The notes: generated from the letters alone by a model not told the origin. Counted from the first letter of the stretch, positions 12,745 to 29,540 are shown. The stretch is 64,000 nt of DNA from Elgaria multicarinata webbii (GCF_023053635.1 NC_086182.1:30055501-30119500), one strand, 5' to 3'. Numbers and translations: made by a program.

Positions 12745-13489
12745 GATCCTTACAAAATCCTCAGCTGTTCTTTCTTGGGCTGGTCTTTAAAACTGTCTAA
12801 TTTTGGTTCTACCTCCTTGTTTCTGTGATGCAATCCAAGGCTTCTTTCTCAGTCAAGCCTCACTGATACCTCATTCACCATCTCCTTATTTGCCGATCTC
12901 CACTACTCTGAAACAAAAAACCCCACAACCCTATAATAAGCCGCTAGGCAGCCAGAGGCAATCCTACCTTTGGGCGCCGGTCACCACTCCCTTTCTTTTT
13001 AAAAAATAAAGACACTGCTGCACTGCTTTCCTTCCCAGAAGCTGGCTGCTCTCCTTTGCCTTCCATTGGCTGCTGATGCTTCTGCCAGGCTGAGAGCATC
13101 TTTTCACAAGGTGGCCGCTTCCTTTTCAAAACTGCATGTGCACAGAGCCTCAAAAGGTTTGACGCTGCTGATGGACCCTGGGTCTGATCCAGCTGAGCGC
13201 TTCTTATATTCTTAATCACATAAAAAAAATTGTGGGGAAGGAACGAGAGCTTTCAGGGAAATTTTCAGGGCTTTGACACTTACATCACCATTATGAGCTG
13301 GCCAAGAGGTTAGTATGTGTGTTTTTCTTTCTTTTCCATTCCACATTTGGTGTGCCCTGCTCTTTTCTCCCCTGTCAGGCAGGGAGATGGTTACTGCCAC
13401 TTTATTCCCAGACCCTGCAACAAACCCAGATGTCAGCTCTGTCCACAGATGTACAGCACCTGCTGACATTTCAGCACTTTATAAAATAT
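12745..13489 (-). repeat. Upstream flank of the truncated copy and duplicated spacer
   Basis: This spacer is nearly identical to 20592-21233 from CAAGCCTCACTGATACC onward and, reversed, to 5216-5477. It joins the upstream flank of one - strand copy to the downstream flank of the next, which defines the tandem unit. Confidence 0.75.
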
Positions 13490-13815
13490 TGTCAAAGACA
13501 AAAAAAAAATCCACTTTAGTTGTAAGTCAATTCTGTTTTATTGAGTGTAATACAGCTGTATGGAAAAAGTCCTACAGACAAAGAACTTCTCAGCTGGCAG
13601 GGTAAAAAACAAATATTTATACATAGTAGCATCTTAACCAATTAGCAGTTAGAAAAGTTCTAAAGCAAAACAAAGACACATCAAAGAAAACATCTTCATT
13701 ATACCTTATCAACAGAAGGCCCATAACTTCTGCCAATATCAGATTGACCAGGACGGTCAGTTCTCATAATCAAGCTAGCTTTATTTGTCTTCTACTATAT
13801 CAAGAGGTATTGACG
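13490..13815 (-). mobile_element. Old solo LTR downstream of copy B
   Basis: Same element as at 4827-5215 and 21233-21541, read on the - strand, with the AATAAA as TTTATT at 13537-13542 and a TATA-like TATAAATA (as TATTTATA) near 13613. No internal region. Confidence 0.55.
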
Positions 13816-14067
13816 TTTTGAAATTCCAACTAAGCATTTCCATCCTGATATAACAGTTTTACATTACAGCACATTCAGGCACAAACATTATTCCAATCCC
13901 ATCATTCAGTTCACTTGCAAGAACCAAACAAAATACAGAGGCCTACATACGGAGCAGGTATATCAAGGCTTCTGGCCTTGTTTTCTTAATATCAAAGTAC
14001 CATAACAAAACTTGAAAACAATTCTGTTGCATCTCCCCAGTGTTTCCCCAACCACTTCCCCTTTAGC

Positions 14068-17169
<3,102 letters not shown>

Positions 17170-19157
17170 GATCCTTGCAAAATCCTCAGCTGTTCTTTCT
17201 TGGGCTGGTCTTTAAAATGGTGTATTTTTGGTTCCACCTCCTTGGTTCTGTGATGCAATCCAAGGCTTCTTTCTCAGTCAAGCCTCACTGATACCTCATC
17301 TCACCATCTCCTTATTTGCCTATCTTCACTCATCTGAAACAAAGAAAGAAAGAAAGAAACCCTTTAATATGCCCCTATGCAGCTAGGGGGCAATCCTTAC
17401 TTTGGCCGGCGGTCACCAGTCCCTTGCTTTTAAAAAATATAGGCAGATATTTTCCCAGGGCGGCAGATTCCTTTTCAAAACTGCACGTGCACAGAGCCTC
17501 GAAAGCTTTGATGCAGATGTTGCGTGGCTGCCGGCATGTACGCTGCCTCAGGACACTTTGAAAAAGAAAAGGAAGGAATATGTGAAGGTTTTTTTTTTTT
17601 TTTTTTTTTTGCAATGGGGTTGTCTCCCATGGGGGCACTGCTGTGGCTGAGCCCAGCTAGTGAATCTTTAAGCTAGAAAAGGAGTGAAAAAATGAGAGCG
17701 GTGAGAGTGGTTCCGTTCAGGTGTAACTTGGGGAAGGCTGGATAGGCTAACAACAGTGCATTCTGCTTAGCACTAACCTAAGAACAGCTCTGATGCTTGA
17801 TCATAGAATCATAGAATCATAGAATAGCAGTGTTGGAAGGGAGTCCCGGGGAGATGACACCGCGGGGGAGAGCGAGAGGCAGGAGCTGAACTCGTCCGCC
17901 GTGCGCACGCAAACGCAAATACAAACACACCGAGGGAGAAAAGTGTTTTGCAGGAGGAGCTGCCGCCGCCGGGATGCGCCACAAGAGCCGCCGGGTGGGA
18001 GGGGGGATTATTCGAATGGAAGAACACGCAAGGGTGAAGCGGCCCGAGCAGCGTCTTTGAATGGGGTAGAGATTCTTCCGCAGGCGGCGCTGCCTAGCTC
18101 ACAGTACACACAGTAAAGAAAGAGGCACTTCTTTTAGCTACGTCTTTAAAAAAGGCGCATGGAAGCGCCTTCGCAACGACGTGTAGATCTGGCCCAGGAA
18201 TCGAGCAGGGGATCAGACCAAGAGTCCATCTAGCCCAGCATTCTGTTCACAGCGTCCAACCAGCTGTTGACCAGGATCCCCCGAGCAGGACATGGTACAA
18301 CAGCACCCTCCAGCCCATGTTCCCCAGCAACCGGTGCACACAGGCTTACTGCCTCGGATATTGGAGGTAGCGCATAACCATCAGGGTTGGTCTCGGTTGA
18401 TGCTAGTGCTCCCACTGAACATGCACTACCCCACCCCTGTGCCACATTTCTTGATGATGTGTAGCTTCTTCTTTCAGCACCGCAGGGTGCGGGAGTAGCT
18501 GCTCTTCTGTAACTGCTTGGAGAACATGGGCAGAGGTTTCCAGGCCTCTTGGACATCAGCCGGCTGGGCAGGGCTGTTTTCATATTACACGGCGGCCGCA
18601 GGTGTTTGTGCCTCGGAGCGTGGTGCACAAAGTTGTTGTGTTGATAACAGCAGTGTGGGATAGAAAACAGCTTTGTTTCCCACTAGGGTAGGGTGACCAT
18701 ATGAAAAGGAGGACAGGGCTCCTGTATCTTTAACAGTTGTATTGAAAAGGGAATTTCAGCTGGTGTCATTTGTACATATGGGGAACCTGGTGAAATTCCC
18801 TCTTCATCACAACAGTTAAAGCTGCAGGTGCCGTGCCCTCTTTTAAATCTGGTCACTCTAGTACAGCTCCTGCAGCTTTAACTGTTGTGTTCTCGATATG
18901 TACAAATGATTCCTGCTGAAATTCCCTTTTCTATGCAAATATTAAAGATACAGGAGCCCTGTCCTCCTTTTCATATGGTCACCCTACACTAGGGGCATCT
19001 GACATGGGGGTGGAGTCTGATGGACTCCGCCCCACTCAGCCTGCTGGACTAGTGTCCATGAGCCCTCGTTGCCACCCATCCCCGCTCACTGCACTGTGCT
19101 TGCCACTGGACATTTTAGCAAGCATCTGGGGAGACAAAACGCTGTGGCAGATAAAAA
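17170..19157 (-). repeat. Upstream flank of copy B with nested insertions
   Basis: Bases 17170-17800 match the flank of copy C (24002-24430) and of 8540-9090. A CR1 end (about 17807-17840) and a GC-rich foldback-type piece ending in GTGTAGATCTGGCCC (to about 18197) interrupt a CR1-like fragment; the flank then resumes to 19157 around the MITE at 18689-18986. A core promoter for B presumably lies near 17200 but no convincing TATA box is seen. Confidence 0.6.
18689..18986. mobile_element. hAT-like palindromic MITE with perfect 8-bp target duplication
   Basis: TAGGGTGACCATATG to CATATGGTCACCCTA, flanked by CACTAGGG on both sides (18681-18688, 18987-18994). The paralogous flank near 9548 reads CCACTAGGGATATTG without the element, an empty site. 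Confidence 0.9.
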
Positions 19158-19585
19158 TGTCAAGGTTGGAAAATTTACCCACAGAGGGTTAAGCCCTGGA
19201 AGAAGAAAAAATGGACTTGGGCACAATCTTTGGATCCTCGATTCTCTACAGGTGTTGCACATCACTACCGGACTGTAAAAGGTCAAGGCCTCCTGACTCA
19301 ACAGTTGATTGAATAATTGGCTGATGAATCTGTGTGGAATACCACGTATGAAATGCATATAAAGTTGTACAGATGTAATGGTGGTGTGGCTGGATGCTGG
19401 TTGGTGTTGTTATGTATGCTGGACAGAAGATGTTATAGGCCTCAGTAAAATCTTTGCTGAAGAAAGCTATACGTGTCATGAGTATATTTTCTTCCTGAAG
19501 GGACAGTGCTCAGAAACCAAGCAAAGAATCAAATGCCGTAGCTGCTGGGTTGCTGCTTAATCTCTGCTAAAGTCAATTCCTGACA
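19158..19585 (+). mobile_element. Solo LTR-like element with 5-bp target duplication
   Basis: It begins TGTCAAGG and ends CCTGACA, with AAAAA on both sides as a possible 5-bp duplication. A TATA-like CATATAAAG lies near 19358. No attached internal region. ERV or Gypsy origin cannot be separated from sequence alone. The A-rich flank weakens the target duplication argument. Confidence 0.5.
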
Positions 19586-19699
19586 AAAAACAATACATGT
19601 TGAAAACATTGTAAGACAAATACAGAAAGTTAATTCATAATAGTGGCCAAATGCTATGGATAATTACCTTCCTGAATCAAAGTTACCCGTCTCTGAGTA

Positions 19700-20095
19700 T
19701 TCCTGTATAGAATATTATTTATTATTTATTTATTTAGAATATTTATATACCACTCCCCATTGAAAAAATTCAGAGCGGTGTACAAGGTAAAATAAAAATA
19801 AAAACAGAATAAAACAGTTAAAACAAAATTTTAAAGAAGCAAAAACAGAGATTCAAGGCTGCATATTAAGGAAAGGCTTCTTGGAATAAAGATGTTTTCA
19901 GGAGGCGCCGAAAGGAGGACAAGGTTGGTGCCTGCCTAACCTCCAGAGGCAGGGAATTCCACAGGAGGGGCGCCACCACGCTGAAGGCTCTTCCCCCGGT
20001 GGATTCCAATCGGAGGATGGATCTAGGTGGAACCACCAGGAGCAGGCCCTCGGATGACCTCAGTGACTGGGCAGGTTGGTAAGGGAGAAGGCGTT
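19700..20095 (-). mobile_element. LINE 3' end on the reverse strand
   Basis: Read on the - strand it finishes with a TATATAAATA/TTTA tail (19720-19760). The + strand CAGAGCGGTGTACAAGG and AGGGAATTCCACAGG blocks resemble reptile LINE 3' regions. Family unresolved. Confidence 0.45.
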
Positions 20096-20591
20096 CTGTT
20101 CAGCAGGCATCACAGGCCGGACATGGCGACAGGGATCGCCATGTCCTGCAGGTGGACATGGTGACAACAGGAAAAGCCGGCTGGGGACATCGGCGGCGGC
20201 GGCAGCAGAGGACACAGCAGGTGGGGACAAGGGGAGGTGGCGAGACATGCACGTGGGGACAGGGAGGGATCGGAGGCCAGGGGAGGTCATGGGGGGGAAT
20301 CGGGGGAAGGGGGAGAGAGTGCTGCTGCCCGTCCGCTGCTTTTCCAGGCTACTCGCGTTTAAGTGCAGTAGCCGGGAAAAGCAGCGGAACGGTCCACACG
20401 CCCGCAGTCCCAGCCTCAGCCTGACCTGAAGCCAGGACTGTAGGAAGAACCGCGCTACAAGCGGTTCCTGTTAGTGCGGTGCCAGGGTGGCTCGACTCCT
20501 GGCTAAGGCCAGGATCCCCTGTGCGTCATCTGGACGCACAGAGATGAGCATGGGCCTCGCACCGCGCTAACCCCTGGTCTAGCAACGGCCT
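20096..20591. mobile_element. GC-rich foldback-type element, right end preserved
   Basis: It contains a palindromic core (CCGCTGCTTTTCC against GGGAAAAGCAGCGG around 20332-20392) and ends in GGTCTAGCAACGGCCTTA, a diverged version of the GTCTAGCAAGGCCCT terminus at 33742-33756. Immediately after it the NNMT-like flank begins. Confidence 0.5.
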
Positions 20592-21232
20592 TAGTCAAGC
20601 CTCACTGATACCTCAGCTCACCATCTCCTTATTTGCTGATCTCCACTACTCTGAAACAAAAAAAACCCACAACCCTATAATAAGCCGCTAGGCAGCCAGG
20701 GGCAATCCTCTCTTTGGGCGCCAGTCACCACTCCCTTTCTTTTAAAAAATAAAGACACTGCTGCACTGCTTTCCTTCCCAGAAGCTGGCTGCTCTCCTTT
20801 GCCTTCCATTGGCTGCTGATGCTTCTGCCGGGCTGAGAGCATCTTTTCACAAGGTGGCCGCTTCCTTTTCAAAACTGCATGTGCACAGAGCCTCAAAAGG
20901 TTTGATGCTGCTGATGGACCCTGGGTCTGATCCAGCTGAGCGCTTCTTATATTCTTAATCACATAAAAAAAATTGTGGGGAAGGAGCGAGAGCTTTCAGG
21001 GAAATTTTCTGGGCTTTGACACTTACATCACCATTATGAGCTGGCCAAGAGGTTAGTATGTGTGTTTTTCTTTCTTTTCCATTCCACATTTGACGTGCCC
21101 TGTACTTTTCTCCCCTGTCAGGCAGGGAGATGGTTACTGCCACTTTATTCCTAGACCCTGCAACAAACCCAGATGTCAGCTCTGTCCCCAGATGTACAGC
21201 AGCTACTGACATTTCAGCACTTTATAAAATAT
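20592..21232 (-). repeat. Orphan upstream flank plus duplicated spacer
   Basis: Nearly identical to 12850-13489 but abutting a foldback element instead of an exon 1, so the gene body once on its left is lost. It leads directly into the LTR downstream of copy C. Confidence 0.7.
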
Positions 21233-21541
21233 TGTCAAAGACAAAAAAAAATCCACTTTGGTTGTAAGTCAATTCTGTTTTATTGAGTGTAATACAGCTG
21301 TATGGAAAAAGTCCTACAAAGAACTTCTCAGCTGGCAGGGTAAAAAACAGGAATATTTATACATAGTAGTAGTTAGCAAAGTTCTAAAGCAAAACAAAGA
21401 CACATCAAAGAAAACATCTTCATTGTACCTTATCAACAGAAGGCCCATAACTCTTCTGGCAATATCAGATTGACCAGGGTGGACAGTTCTCATAATCAAG
21501 CTAGGTTTATTTGTCTTCTACTATATCAAGAGGCCTTGACA
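21233..21541 (-). mobile_element. Old solo LTR downstream of copy C
   Basis: Third copy of the element at 4827-5215, with ends TGTCAAGGCC and TTTGACA on the - strand and the poly(A) signal at 21279-21284. Confidence 0.55.
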
Positions 21542-21781
21542 GTTAGAAATTCCAACTAAGCATTTCCATCCTGATTTAACATTTTTAGCATTACAGCACA
21601 TTCAGGCACATACATTATTCCAATCCCATCATTCAGTTCACTTGCAAGAACCAAACAACATGCAGAGGCCTACATACAGAGCAGGTATATCAAGGCTTCT
21701 GGCATGTTTTCTCAAAATCAAATCATCAAAATAAAATCTGAAAAAAATCTGTTGCATCTCCCCAACCACTCCCCCTTTAGC

Positions 21782-24001
<2,220 letters not shown>

Positions 24002-24640
24002 GATCCTTGCAAAATCCTCAGCTGTTCTTTCTTGGGCTGGTCTTTAAAACTGTGTATTTTTGGTTCCGCCTCCTTGTTTCTGTGATGCAATCCAAGGCTT
24101 CTCTCTCAGTCAAGCCTCACTGACAGCTCAGCTCATCAGCTCCTTATTTGCTTATTTCCACTCCTCTAAAACAAAGAAATAAAGCAACCCTTTTAATATG
24201 CCCCTATGCAGCCAGGGGCAATCCTTACTTTGGCCGGCGGTCACCACTCCCTTGCTTTTAAAAAATATAGACACTGCTGCACTGATTTCCTTCCCAGAAG
24301 CTGGCTGCTCTTCTTTGCCTTCCGTGGGCTGCTGTTGCTTCTGCTGGTCTGAGAGTGCCTTTTCTCAGGGCGGTAGATTTTTGCAGTGGGGTTGTCTCCC
24401 ATGGGGGCACTGCTGGCTGGGTCTGTTGCTGAGCCCAGCTAGTGAATCTTTAAGCTTTTTTCCAAGCCGTTTCTCTCTCTCTATCAAATCGAATCAGAGT
24501 GGTCCTAAAGAATGTGCAAGATGTTTTCGGCACACACTAGGTTGGGAGGTCTACAAGGATTGTGCATCTGCGTCCTCATGCAAACAGCACATACACAGTT
24601 GGTCCAGCCTAATTCAGTACTGACTGAGAGGAACTAGAAG
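24002..24640 (-). repeat. Upstream flank of copy C
   Basis: Bases 24002-24430 match 17170-17650 and 8540-8960 with small indels. The rest to 24640 is not recognised. Confidence 0.6.
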
Positions 24641-24799
24641 AAGTTTGAGGGAAATGGAGATACTCCTTGATTTAGAGAGTCATTACACAGGGGAAAATCG
24701 TGTTTCCCTGCTGTCGCTTCTCCGCCCGTGTGTTTGTCCCTCATTACTTCTTCTTTTGAAAGAGGAAGTAAACAACATGCGTGTGGCCCGTTCAGAGGG

Positions 24800-25620
24800 C
24801 CATTTTTTTTAATACTATTTTTTATTGATTTTCAAGTAAGGACAAATACAATAAACACACAGAGTAAAAGAAAACACTCAACAACAATATAAATGTTCCC
24901 ACAGCACCACTATAAAAAAAGCATGGGTGTTCATTCCTTCAATAAGCACTTGGTACAGAAAAAGATGCAGGTTAAGTTAGAACCTCTGACCAAAAGGATT
25001 CCTGAGTCATTGGGGGTCTAGGTTCGCCAGGATTCATATTAATAAATGTGAAAAAGTCCAAACAGTTTTCCACAAATGTGTCTGATGTTATTTCTCCTCT
25101 TGCTAACCTGCTATGTTGTGTCAATTTATCATTTAAAGCTAGTTTTTCCAAATCTTACCAAACCAGCGTTGATGGTCAAAAGGTCTGTCGCTTTTCCAGA
25201 ATTGGGCAATTTCCCACCTGGCTACAACCAGCAAATGGGTGACCAAGGCTTTGGGAATAATGTTTCTATTAGCATTCCTAAAAATAGAAAGTAGAGTCAG
25301 TGCTGGATCAGTTTCTACTTCAACATGGATAATGTTTGTAATGGTTTGGAAAACCCTTGACCAAAAAGTTTTGACCTGTGGCCCTGCTTCTCCTGCACAC
25401 AGCAGGAGATAGCTGGAACTTCCATCTTTAAAAATAAGTTGGACTGACTGGGGTGTTTTTTTGTCACACAAAGAAAGCTAGAAGGGGCGGGAGGCAGACG
25501 ATGTTGTGAGAGGGACCCATTGCTGTGAGTGCCCAGCAATGGGGGTGCAATAAATATGTATCTGATAGAACATTTAGTCTGAGCTGGAATCAAATCTCTA
25601 GTAAAGGGCTGCTATTTTAG
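24800..25620 (-). mobile_element. L1 LINE 3' end, second lineage
   Basis: Read on the - strand it encodes an L1 ORF2 C-terminal region (TFWSRVFQTITNI, LVTHLLVVARWEIAQFWKS) and a 3' UTR that ends near 24810. It differs from the lineage at 1090, 22330 and 36300. Confidence 0.65.
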
Positions 25621-26040
25621 GATGAGTTAACAGAGTATTTAAAGTTACTTCCCCCTCTTCCTTCCACACCCCACTTTTCAGGGGAGAGTGAGTCATATCT
25701 TTTCAGATTGTAAACCTGGCAGGCAGCGATTGTCTTTCCTGATTGCATGTAAGCTGCTCCGGGAGTCTTTGTGGCTGAGGGGCAAGATAAAAATGCTTTA
25801 AATAAATAAATCGCAAATAAAGAATAAAGTTGTTACCCGTCCAAACAAAGCGATAAAAAATAACCTAGCACAGAGCCAGCTTGCCAGAAATATCAATTCC
25901 TGCAGTGGAACTGGGACCCACAGTACTGGCACAGCTGAAAGATGTTTGAAAATGCTTTTGCTTTTGTTCCACTGTCACCTCTGTTCAAACAGGCTTCGCG
26001 GGTTTTTGCAGCAATACAAAACTTGCCAGACCTGCTTATC
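25621..26040. other. Gene-free stretch with LINE tail
   Basis: TTGTAAACCTGGCAGGCAGCG to AAATAAATAAATCG (about 25707-25812) is a LINE 3' tail on the + strand. Nothing else recognised. Confidence 0.45.
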
Positions 26041-26360
26041 TAGGGTGACCGTATGAAAAGGAGGACAGGGCTCCTGTATCTTTAATAGTTCCATAGAAAA
26101 GGAAATTTCAGCAGATGTCATTTGTATATATGGAGAACCTGGTGAAATTCTCTCTTCATCACCACAGTTAAAGCTGCAGGAGCTATACTAGAGTGAGCAG
26201 ATTTAAAAGAGGGCAGGGCACCTTCAGCTTTAACTGGTGTGATGAAGAGGGAATTTCACCAGGTTCCCCATATATACAAATGACACCTGCTGAAATTCCC
26301 TTTTCAATACAACTGTTAAAGATACAGGAGCCCTGTCCTCCTTTTCATATGGTCACCCTA
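26041..26360. mobile_element. hAT-like palindromic MITE
   Basis: TAGGGTGACC to GGTCACCCTA with GCTTATC on both sides (7 bp). The two halves form a long palindrome around about 26195. Confidence 0.85.
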
Positions 26361-26640
26361 GCTTATCAGAAGCAAAAGTGGCAGGTTCTATACGCACAAT
26401 AAGCTCTGACCCCTGTTTTATGGCAAATCCCACACTATCTTGCCATCCTGAATTTCTTCTTTGGAGAGTCACTTTTTTTTAACAAACTGTTTGGGGGCTG
26501 TTTCTGACATCATTAGAATTACAGAACACATAATATTCTAGCTTCTGGAGATTTAAAAAGTCAAAATAGATGGATTAAGGAATGAAACTTTTTTAAAAAA
26601 TAAAAAATCTGCCAGGTGGGAGTGAGCCCTCTTTCTGTAC

Positions 26641-26848
26641 CTGTCTCCCTCCAGCTCGCACACGTATTTCACAATCGGACTCCAATTGAAAGTGTCTGGT
26701 TCCTTCTTTATCCAGCGTTGAACCTCTTCCTGGTTCTGAGGGGTGTAATCTGTGGCAATGATCTCTTTGAAGCACTCACAGGCAGCGAGAAATTGGTAGA
26801 TGGAGGGTCCACTTCCGATATCAAGCAGGGTGTCTCCTTTAATGCCAT
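26641..26848 (-). pseudogene. Orphan middle exon of an NNMT-like gene
   Basis: This is exactly the 208-nt exon 2 of the family, with an AG acceptor before 26848 and a GTAC donor after 26641, and it is open throughout ([21 protein letters not shown], then [13 protein letters not shown]). It differs clearly from A-C and E, so it belongs to an additional ancient copy. I find no exon 1 between it and 32 kb and no exon 3 between it and copy C, so it is most likely a relic despite the intact frame. A skipped distant partner exon is not excluded. Confidence 0.75.
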
Positions 26849-27011
26849 CTGTGTTTTAAAGACATAATGAGATTTCCCTCCCACCTAGATGAATGACTTA
26901 CCTCCGCCGCATTTTCCCCTCCTTCATTCAGTCGTGCTGGTTGGATGCTGTTACCTTTTACAAGAAGATGAATTAAAGTGCATTGGAATGAAGTGACCCT
27001 ATGGTTCCTTG

Positions 27012-27290
27012 GTTCTGTATTTTTTGTTGTTTATTCGTTCAGTCGCTTCCGACTCTTCGTGACTTCATGGACCAGCCCACGCCAGAGCTTTCTGTCGGCT
27101 GTCGCCACCCCTAGCTCCCCCAAGGTCAAGTCTGTCACCTCCAGAACATCATCCATCCATCTTGCCCTTGGTCGGCCCCTCTTCCTTTTGCCTTCCACTT
27201 TCCCTAGCATCAGCCTCTTCTCCAGGGTATCCTGTCTTCTCATTATGTGGCCAAAGTACTTCAGTTTTGCCTTTAATACCATTCCCTAAA
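27012..27290 (-). mobile_element. Bov-B/RTE LINE 3' end
   Basis: The - strand encodes LKAKLKYFGHIMRRQDTLEK, then LMLGKVEGKRKRGRPRARW, the characteristic C-terminus of Bov-B/RTE reverse transcriptases. Bov-B is abundant in squamates. Confidence 0.88.
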
Positions 27291-27302
27291 GTGAGGACCT
27301 CC

Positions 27303-27641
27303 ACTTCCCTTACTAGGCTTCGTCCTTTTTCTTCTGCTGCCCCTTACGCCTGGAACGCTCTCCCAGAACACTTGAGAACTACAAACTCAATCACTGCTTT
27401 TAAAACTCAGCTAAAAACTTTTCTTTTCCCTATAGCCTTCAAATATTGAGTTTGTTCTGACTCTATACTGTTAGCTTCTCCCTACCCGGTGCCTGTTAAC
27501 ACTTCCCTGTGCCTGTTTGCATTCTCCTTCCCTCTTTATTGTTTACTACAACTTATTAGATTGTAAGCCTATGCGGCAGGGTCTTGCTATTTACTGTGTT
27601 ATCTGTACAGCACCATGTACATTGATGATGCTATATAAATA

Positions 27642-27687
<46 letters not shown>
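27303..27687 (+). mobile_element. L2-type LINE 3' end with AAT tail
   Basis: Encodes RPFSSAAPYAWNALPEHLRT and KTQLKTFLF, then TTGTAAGCCTATGCGGCAGGG, and ends in (AAT)n at about 27645-27687. It abuts the Bov-B fragment. Confidence 0.85.
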
Positions 27688-28250
27688 GAGCAGTCTGGCT
27701 TTATTTCCTGGAGTGTGGGCTGGTTTGATCTTCTTGCAGTCCAAGGCACTCTCAGATGCCAAATTCCATGAAAACCAAATGCTTCCATCAATCGATCAAT
27801 CTATTTGTATACTGCTTTCTCACATACAGTATGCTTAAAGGCAAATCCCTCCTGCCCAAGCCCAGGTGAGTCCTCTTCCTGGTCTTCACTGCTGAAGTGA
27901 CCAATGAGGAGAGGAGAAACTGAGCTCAGAACTGTTTCATTTACACAAAGCCACCTCCAAGGCTGAATCTTTCCCCAACGCCACCACTTCAGGAGTGAAT
28001 TAAAGCAAATCCCTTCATCCCCAGCCCAGTGATCATGATCCCCAGCCCCCCCCCCCCCCCCCCGTGAGCTTTGAGGAGCATCTGCCCTTGCATAAAGCCA
28101 TTTGTGAGTGCCTAATCTTCCTCAACTATGCATTGAGAAAAGCTCCAACGCTCTGCCCCAGCTGCAAAGCAGGCCTCTAAATACTCAGTTGTGAAAAAAA
28201 GAGAGGTGGGACAGCACCATGAAAAGACTATAGGAAAAAGAGGCGACTAG
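27688..28250. other. Gene-free stretch with third low-copy repeat copy and poly-C run
   Basis: About 27870-27965 matches the low-copy repeat at 1-600 and 30772-31470 but lacks the MITE (CTCAGAACTGTTTCATTTAC). A run of about 19 C lies at 28046-28064. Confidence 0.55.
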
Positions 28251-28660
28251 CTCTGGTGCTATGAAATCTCAAAAAGGTTTCTTTATTTTTCTTATACGAA
28301 ATATAAAAAAAAGTTCTAAAAACTTTAAACCAAATGTGTACAACGCTCAATGTTTTGGATCTTGTGGATCCGTCGTCAGGAGCTGCACAATGAAATGAAA
28401 TACTTTTCTAAGTATTTATAAATTCAAAACCTTATTGATATTTTTTTACAAGATCGCAGTCGTATTCATTCTGTCTCCGTCAGCAGTCAAACTGTTCTGT
28501 CAAACTGCTGACGGAGACAGAATGAATACGACTGCGATCTTGTAAAAAATATCAATAAGGTTTTGAATTTATAATTACTTAGAAAAGGTAATTATAAGGT
28601 AATAAAAAGTAATTCATTTCGTTGTGCAGCTCCTGACGTTCCTAAAGTTCTTAAGTAGAC
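28250..28660. mobile_element. Penelope-like fragment with long inverted duplication
   Basis: Arms at about 28371-28492 and 28500-28638 are inverted copies (GACGGAGACAGAATGAATAC against its complement) with a loop of under 10 bases and one indel near 28580-28610. On the - strand the left arm is followed by CTGACGACGGATCCACAAG then ATCCAAAACATTG, resembling the hammerhead motif core of Penelope-like termini. Assignment is tentative. Confidence 0.45.
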
Positions 28661-29019
28661 CTCAACTCTAGGGAATGCTGGCTCACCTATAAAGCCTTTT
28701 AATTTACCTGCTGCCACTAGAATAAAACCTCTTTACCCAAAAGAAATGGATGCAAAGTTCCATGAAACCAAATTGCTTCAATCAATCAATTTGTATTCTG
28801 CTTGAGCATACTACATACACTATGCTCAAAGGGCTTCAGAGCAAAGCAAGATGAAAGAACAATACATCCCTATACATGTTAAAGAAAAGTCAGAGCAGCT
28901 GGAAGCACGTCATCAACCACCAGTATCAAAACAATTAACAAATCATTTCATTAGCAACAGCAGCAACAAAACACGGGGAACAGCCTCTGAGACCTTGCTA
29001 GTTCACAGCAACAGAGTAT

Positions 29020-29540
29020 AGCCTTTTAAAGAGCTTCATGGGGAGGCAGGGCCAGTCCCTGCCTTATGAGCCCAACTGAGTCCATGGAAGTATTATAATG
29101 ATCAATAATTATAATTATTATGATGTATAAAGCACTATCAATGTGTATGGCACTTTACAGAGAGGAGCACAGGTCACTGTGCTGAGGTGCTTGCAAGTAG
29201 GGCTGTGCTCTGCTTCTCTTCGGTTCTTAGAAGCGATAGTGGAGCGGCCTGCTTCGCCTCCGTTACAGGCGGAGGAGAAGCGGATCGGGTGGCTAGTGAA
29301 GCATGGTGAAGAGAAGCGACCGAAAGCGAATAATTTGCTTTTACGCGGAGCGCTCCGCCCGCCATTTTAAAGAGCTTCACGGGGAGGCAGGGCCAGTCCC
29401 TGCCTTATGAGCCCAACTGAGTCCATGGAAGTATTATAATGATGAATAATTATAATTATTATGATGTATAAAGCACTATCAATGTGTATGGCACTTTACA
29501 CAGAGGAGGACAGGTCACTGTGCTGAGGTGCTTGCAATGT
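29020..29540. repeat. Local direct duplication (about 178 bp, two copies)
   Basis: 29020-29197 and 29363-29540 are nearly identical (GGAGGCAGGGCCAGTCCCTG, then GCACTTTACA). The spacer begins AGGGCTGTGCTC and contains a small palindrome (CGCCTCCGTTACAGGCGGAG), suggesting insertion of a short DNA element into a duplicated tract. Confidence 0.75.

Noticed and set aside
26890-26990. Possible exon 1 for the orphan exon 2
   Set aside because: A GTAAG donor-like site near 26900 exists, but the upstream codons (MNEGGENAAE) do not resemble NNMT exon 1.
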